This document shows, in pieces, positions 6,593 to 8,450 of a stretch of DNA of 8,450 bases. Position 1 is the stretch's first letter, and each line of letters opens with the position of its first letter. This stretch comes from Methanomicrobiales archaeon (GTDB taxonomy: Archaea; Halobacteriota; Methanomicrobia; Methanomicrobiales; Methanoculleaceae): positions 1 to 8,450 of the forward strand of contig JAAZIF010000259.1 in the NCBI GenBank assembly GCA_012510335.1. The letters are read 5' to 3'. The translations under genes were made by a program, and so were the position numbers. The notes below the pieces were generated by a model. It searched no databases, was not told the origin of the DNA, and was given only the letters and a program-made list of their open reading frames with translations.

Positions 6593-7106
6593 TGAGAACC
6601 GAATCGATGAACTGGTCGCTGACCTCCAGGAGGGAAGCATGGCGGTGCGGCGGGCGGCAACCGACGAGCTCGGGGCGAGCGGGGAAGCGGCAATCGAACC
6701 GCTCATCACCGTGATGCTCGAGAGCGACAACGATGTACGGTGGTATGCCGCCCGCGCACTGGTGCAGATCGGTGAGCCGGCAGTCGAACCGCTCCTGGAG
6801 GCGATGCATGCCGTGGAGGATCGGGACTTCCGGCGCTACGCCATGGCTGCCCTTGCAGGCATCGGGGAGCCGGCAGTCGAACCGTTAATCGGTGTCATCG
6901 AGGAGGGCAACCCTGACCTCCGGCCGTTCGCCTCCATGGCGCTCTGCAGGATAGGGGAGGCCGCGGTCGACCCGCTCCTCAGGCTGCTGCGCCACCCAGA
7001 CCCGGAGATGCAGGAATGCGCCGCCATCCTCCTCTGGAAGATGGGTGAGCCCGGCGCCACAGCGCTCACCGCGGCGCTGGAGACGGGGTGGGCCGGGAAG
7101 CAGTGA
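6585..7106 (+). CDS. soluble HEAT-like repeat protein
   Basis: A 173-residue protein made almost wholly of HEAT/PBS-lyase-like repeats, with no signal peptide or membrane helix, so probably cytoplasmic; function unknown. After MTDENRIDELVADLQ come about five units of 30-31 residues with cores VRRAATDELGASG, VRWYAARALVQIGEPA, FRRYAMAALAGIGEPA, LRPFASMALCRIGEAA and MQECAAILLWKMGEPG, then a partial sixth. The repeat type matches the membrane-anchored neighbour upstream, suggesting descent from it or a shared partner. The ATG at 6585 overlaps the upstream stop in ATGACTGA, typical of translational coupling. A GTG at 6564 in the same frame would add seven residues, but it lies deeper in the upstream gene and has no ribosome binding site. 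The gene ends 40 nt before polC. Confidence 0.9.
   Translation: MTDENRIDELVADLQEGSMAVRRAATDELGASGEAAIEPLITVMLESDNDVRWYAARALVQIGEPAVEPLLEAMHAVEDRDFRRYAMAALAGIGEPAVEPLIGVIEEGNPDLRPFASMALCRIGEAAVDPLLRLLRHPDPEMQECAAILLWKMGEPGATALTAALETGWAGKQ
6774..6884 (+). repeat. exact 18-nt direct repeat, 93-nt period, inside the HEAT gene
   Basis: GAGCCGGCAGTCGAACCG occurs at 6774-6791 and again at 6867-6884, exactly 93 nt (31 codons) apart, encoding GEPAVEP both times with identical codons. The period equals one HEAT-like unit. Identical codons suggest recent unit duplication or gene conversion, since the other units show the same amino-acid pattern with different codons. Confidence 0.7.
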
Positions 7107-7115
7107 GCCACCCCC

Positions 7116-7123
7116 TCTAAATG
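7116..7123 (+). promoter_or_regulatory. weak TATA-like box before polC
   Basis: TCTAAATG is centred about 27 nt before the polC ATG at 7147, which would start the transcript at the ATG itself. No Shine-Dalgarno site lies close to that ATG (GAAGGA at 7127-7132 is about 14 nt away, rather far). The match to the archaeal TATA consensus is modest, so read-through from the HEAT gene 40 nt upstream is equally possible. Confidence 0.3.
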
Positions 7124-7146
7124 CGTGAAGGATCTATACATCATAC

Positions 7147-8450
7147 ATGGAGGTCTCACCCGCCACAGCCCGCTACTTCGAGGAACTGACGGCAGGACTC
7201 GCGTCTGCAATGGAACTTGCTGCCACCGCACGGGCACGCGGGCTCGACCCACGGACCGGGATCGAGATACCGGTAGCAAGCGACCTCGCCGATCGCGTGG
7301 AAGCGCTCCTCGAATATGAGGGGATCGCGGCCAGGATCCGGGAACTCGAGAAGGAGCTGTCCCGGGAAGAGGCGGCTCTCCGCATCGGTGATGATTTTGT
7401 GGCCCGGAGGTTCGGGGAGACAACGCCTGAAGAGATCCTCGACCACGCCATCAGGGCGGCGATGGCGCTCCTGACCGAGGGCGTCGTGGCTGCCCCGACG
7501 GAGGGGATCGCGAAGGTGAGCATCGGAAAAAACGATGACGGAACCGATTACCTGAGGATCTACTACGCGGGCCCCATCAGGAGCGCCGGCGGGACGGCGC
7601 AGGCGCTCTCGGTGCTGGTTGGCGATTACGTCCGCCAGGCTCTCGGGATCGGGCGCTACATCCCCCGCCCCGAGGAGGTGGAGCGCTATATCGAGGAGAT
7701 CAGGCAGTACAACAACATCATGAGCCTGCAGTATCTCCCGAGCGAGGAAGAGCTCCGGACGATAATCGGGAACTGCCCGGTCTGCATCGATGGCGAACCG
7801 ACCGAACGGGAGGAGGTGAGCGGTTACCGTAACCTGGAGCGGGTGGAGACGAACACCGTCCGTGGCGGTATGGCGCTGGTCGTCACCGAAGGATTGGCCC
7901 TGAAAGCGCCAAAGATAGTCAATAACGTCAGAAAAATGAAGATCGCGGGCTGGGGCTGGCTCGAGGAGATGATGGCTGGCAGCGGAGCCTTCGCAAAGAG
8001 CGGCGATGATGACGAGAAGGGTGGCGCCATAAGGCCGAAGGATAAGTACCTCCGGGATCTGATCGGTGGCCGACCGGTCTTCTCCCACCCTATGCGCAAG
8101 GGGGGGTTCCGGCTGCGGCTCGGCCGGTCCCGGAACACCGGTTTTGCGGCCGCCGGCTTAAACCCGGCGACGATGCATATCCTCGGCGACTTCCTGACGG
8201 TTGGAACCCAGATGAAGATCGAACGGCCCGGAAAGGCAGCCGGGATCGCCTCGGTAGACTCTATACAGGGACCGACGGTGAAACTCAGGAACGGGGAGGT
8301 GCTCCGGGTTGACGACGCGGCCGGGGCCCGGCGGATCGCCGGCCAGATCGATGAGATCCTGGATACCGGGGAGATCCTGATCAGTTTCGGCGAGTTCATG
8401 GAGAACAACCACCCTTTGATGCCTGCGTGCTACTGCGAGGAGTGGTGGCG
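7147..8450 (+). CDS. polC: archaeal DNA polymerase II (family D) large subunit DP2, N-terminal part
   Basis: DP2 is the catalytic subunit of the D-family replicative polymerase of Euryarchaeota and pairs with the proofreading subunit DP1. The window holds the first 434 codons of a protein usually about 1,100-1,200 residues long, so the polymerase active-site region lies beyond the right edge. Typical DP2 blocks visible: the N-terminal YFEELTAGLASAMELA helix region; YYAGPIRSAGGTAQA (139-153); the YNNIMSLQYLPSEEE segment; CPVCIDGEPTE followed by VSGYRNLERVETNTVRGG; ALKAPKI; HPMRKGGF...GRSRNTGFA (314-334); and MENNHPLMPACYCEEWW at the edge. The ATG at 7147 is the only start available, because an in-frame TGA stands at 7126-7128 with no start codon in between. 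No frameshift or intein is seen in this part. Confidence 0.97.
   Translation, partial: MEVSPATARYFEELTAGLASAMELAATARARGLDPRTGIEIPVASDLADRVEALLEYEGIAARIRELEKELSREEAALRIGDDFVARRFGETTPEEILDHAIRAAMALLTEGVVAAPTEGIAKVSIGKNDDGTDYLRIYYAGPIRSAGGTAQALSVLVGDYVRQALGIGRYIPRPEEVERYIEEIRQYNNIMSLQYLPSEEELRTIIGNCPVCIDGEPTEREEVSGYRNLERVETNTVRGGMALVVTEGLALKAPKIVNNVRKMKIAGWGWLEEMMAGSGAFAKSGDDDEKGGAIRPKDKYLRDLIGGRPVFSHPMRKGGFRLRLGRSRNTGFAAAGLNPATMHILGDFLTVGTQMKIERPGKAAGIASVDSIQGPTVKLRNGEVLRVDDAAGARRIAGQIDEILDTGEILISFGEFMENNHPLMPACYCEEWW

Noticed and set aside
5780..7090. Regular 90-93-nt periodicity that might suggest a repeat array
   Set aside because: It comes from the 30-31-residue HEAT units in two coding frames. 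The units differ in sequence and have no spacers, so this is not CRISPR or a non-coding tandem array.
7156..8088. 310-codon minus-strand open frame opposite polC
   Set aside because: The plus strand encodes an unmistakable DP2 N-terminus over the same bases; the antisense product has no recognisable motif.

Overview
The window reads as chromosomal DNA from a GC-rich methanogenic archaeon, most likely Methanomicrobiales (Methanoculleus-like). This rests on an archaeal D-family DNA polymerase large subunit, a [NiFe]-hydrogenase maturation HypF, TATA-like boxes placed about 27 nt before start codons, and strong G/C bias at codon third positions. The genus is an inference. No rRNA, tRNA, CRISPR array, insertion sequence or prophage signature is visible.

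Layout. Bases 1-2138 (+) hold hypF, cut at its 5' end by the window edge. After a 91-nt gap, a GTG-started gene at 2230-2499 (+) encodes an 89-residue HEAT-like protein. It converges on a large P-type cation ATPase (5177 down to 2502, -), and the two stop codons lie only two bases apart. A 212-nt divergent gap follows (5178-5389). It carries the ATPase promoter, a candidate 45-codon small gene (5197-5334, +) and a good BRE/TATA promoter for the next gene. Bases 5390-6592 (+) encode a four-helix membrane protein with about nine HEAT-like repeats. It overlaps by 8 nt a second, soluble HEAT-like protein (6585-7106, +). After 40 nt, polC (DP2) starts at 7147 (+) and runs off the right edge.

How the genes may relate. 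hypF and polC are housekeeping genes with no obvious link to the middle of the window. The ATPase retains every calcium-ligand position I could compare with the SERCA family, so Ca2+ export is the best guess. The two overlapping HEAT genes probably form one translational unit: a membrane-anchored scaffold and a soluble partner. Three HEAT-like genes surround one cation pump, which is suggestive, but no sequence evidence ties them to it. The most novel-looking items are the membrane-HEAT/soluble-HEAT pair and the 45-codon ORF in the divergent promoter region.
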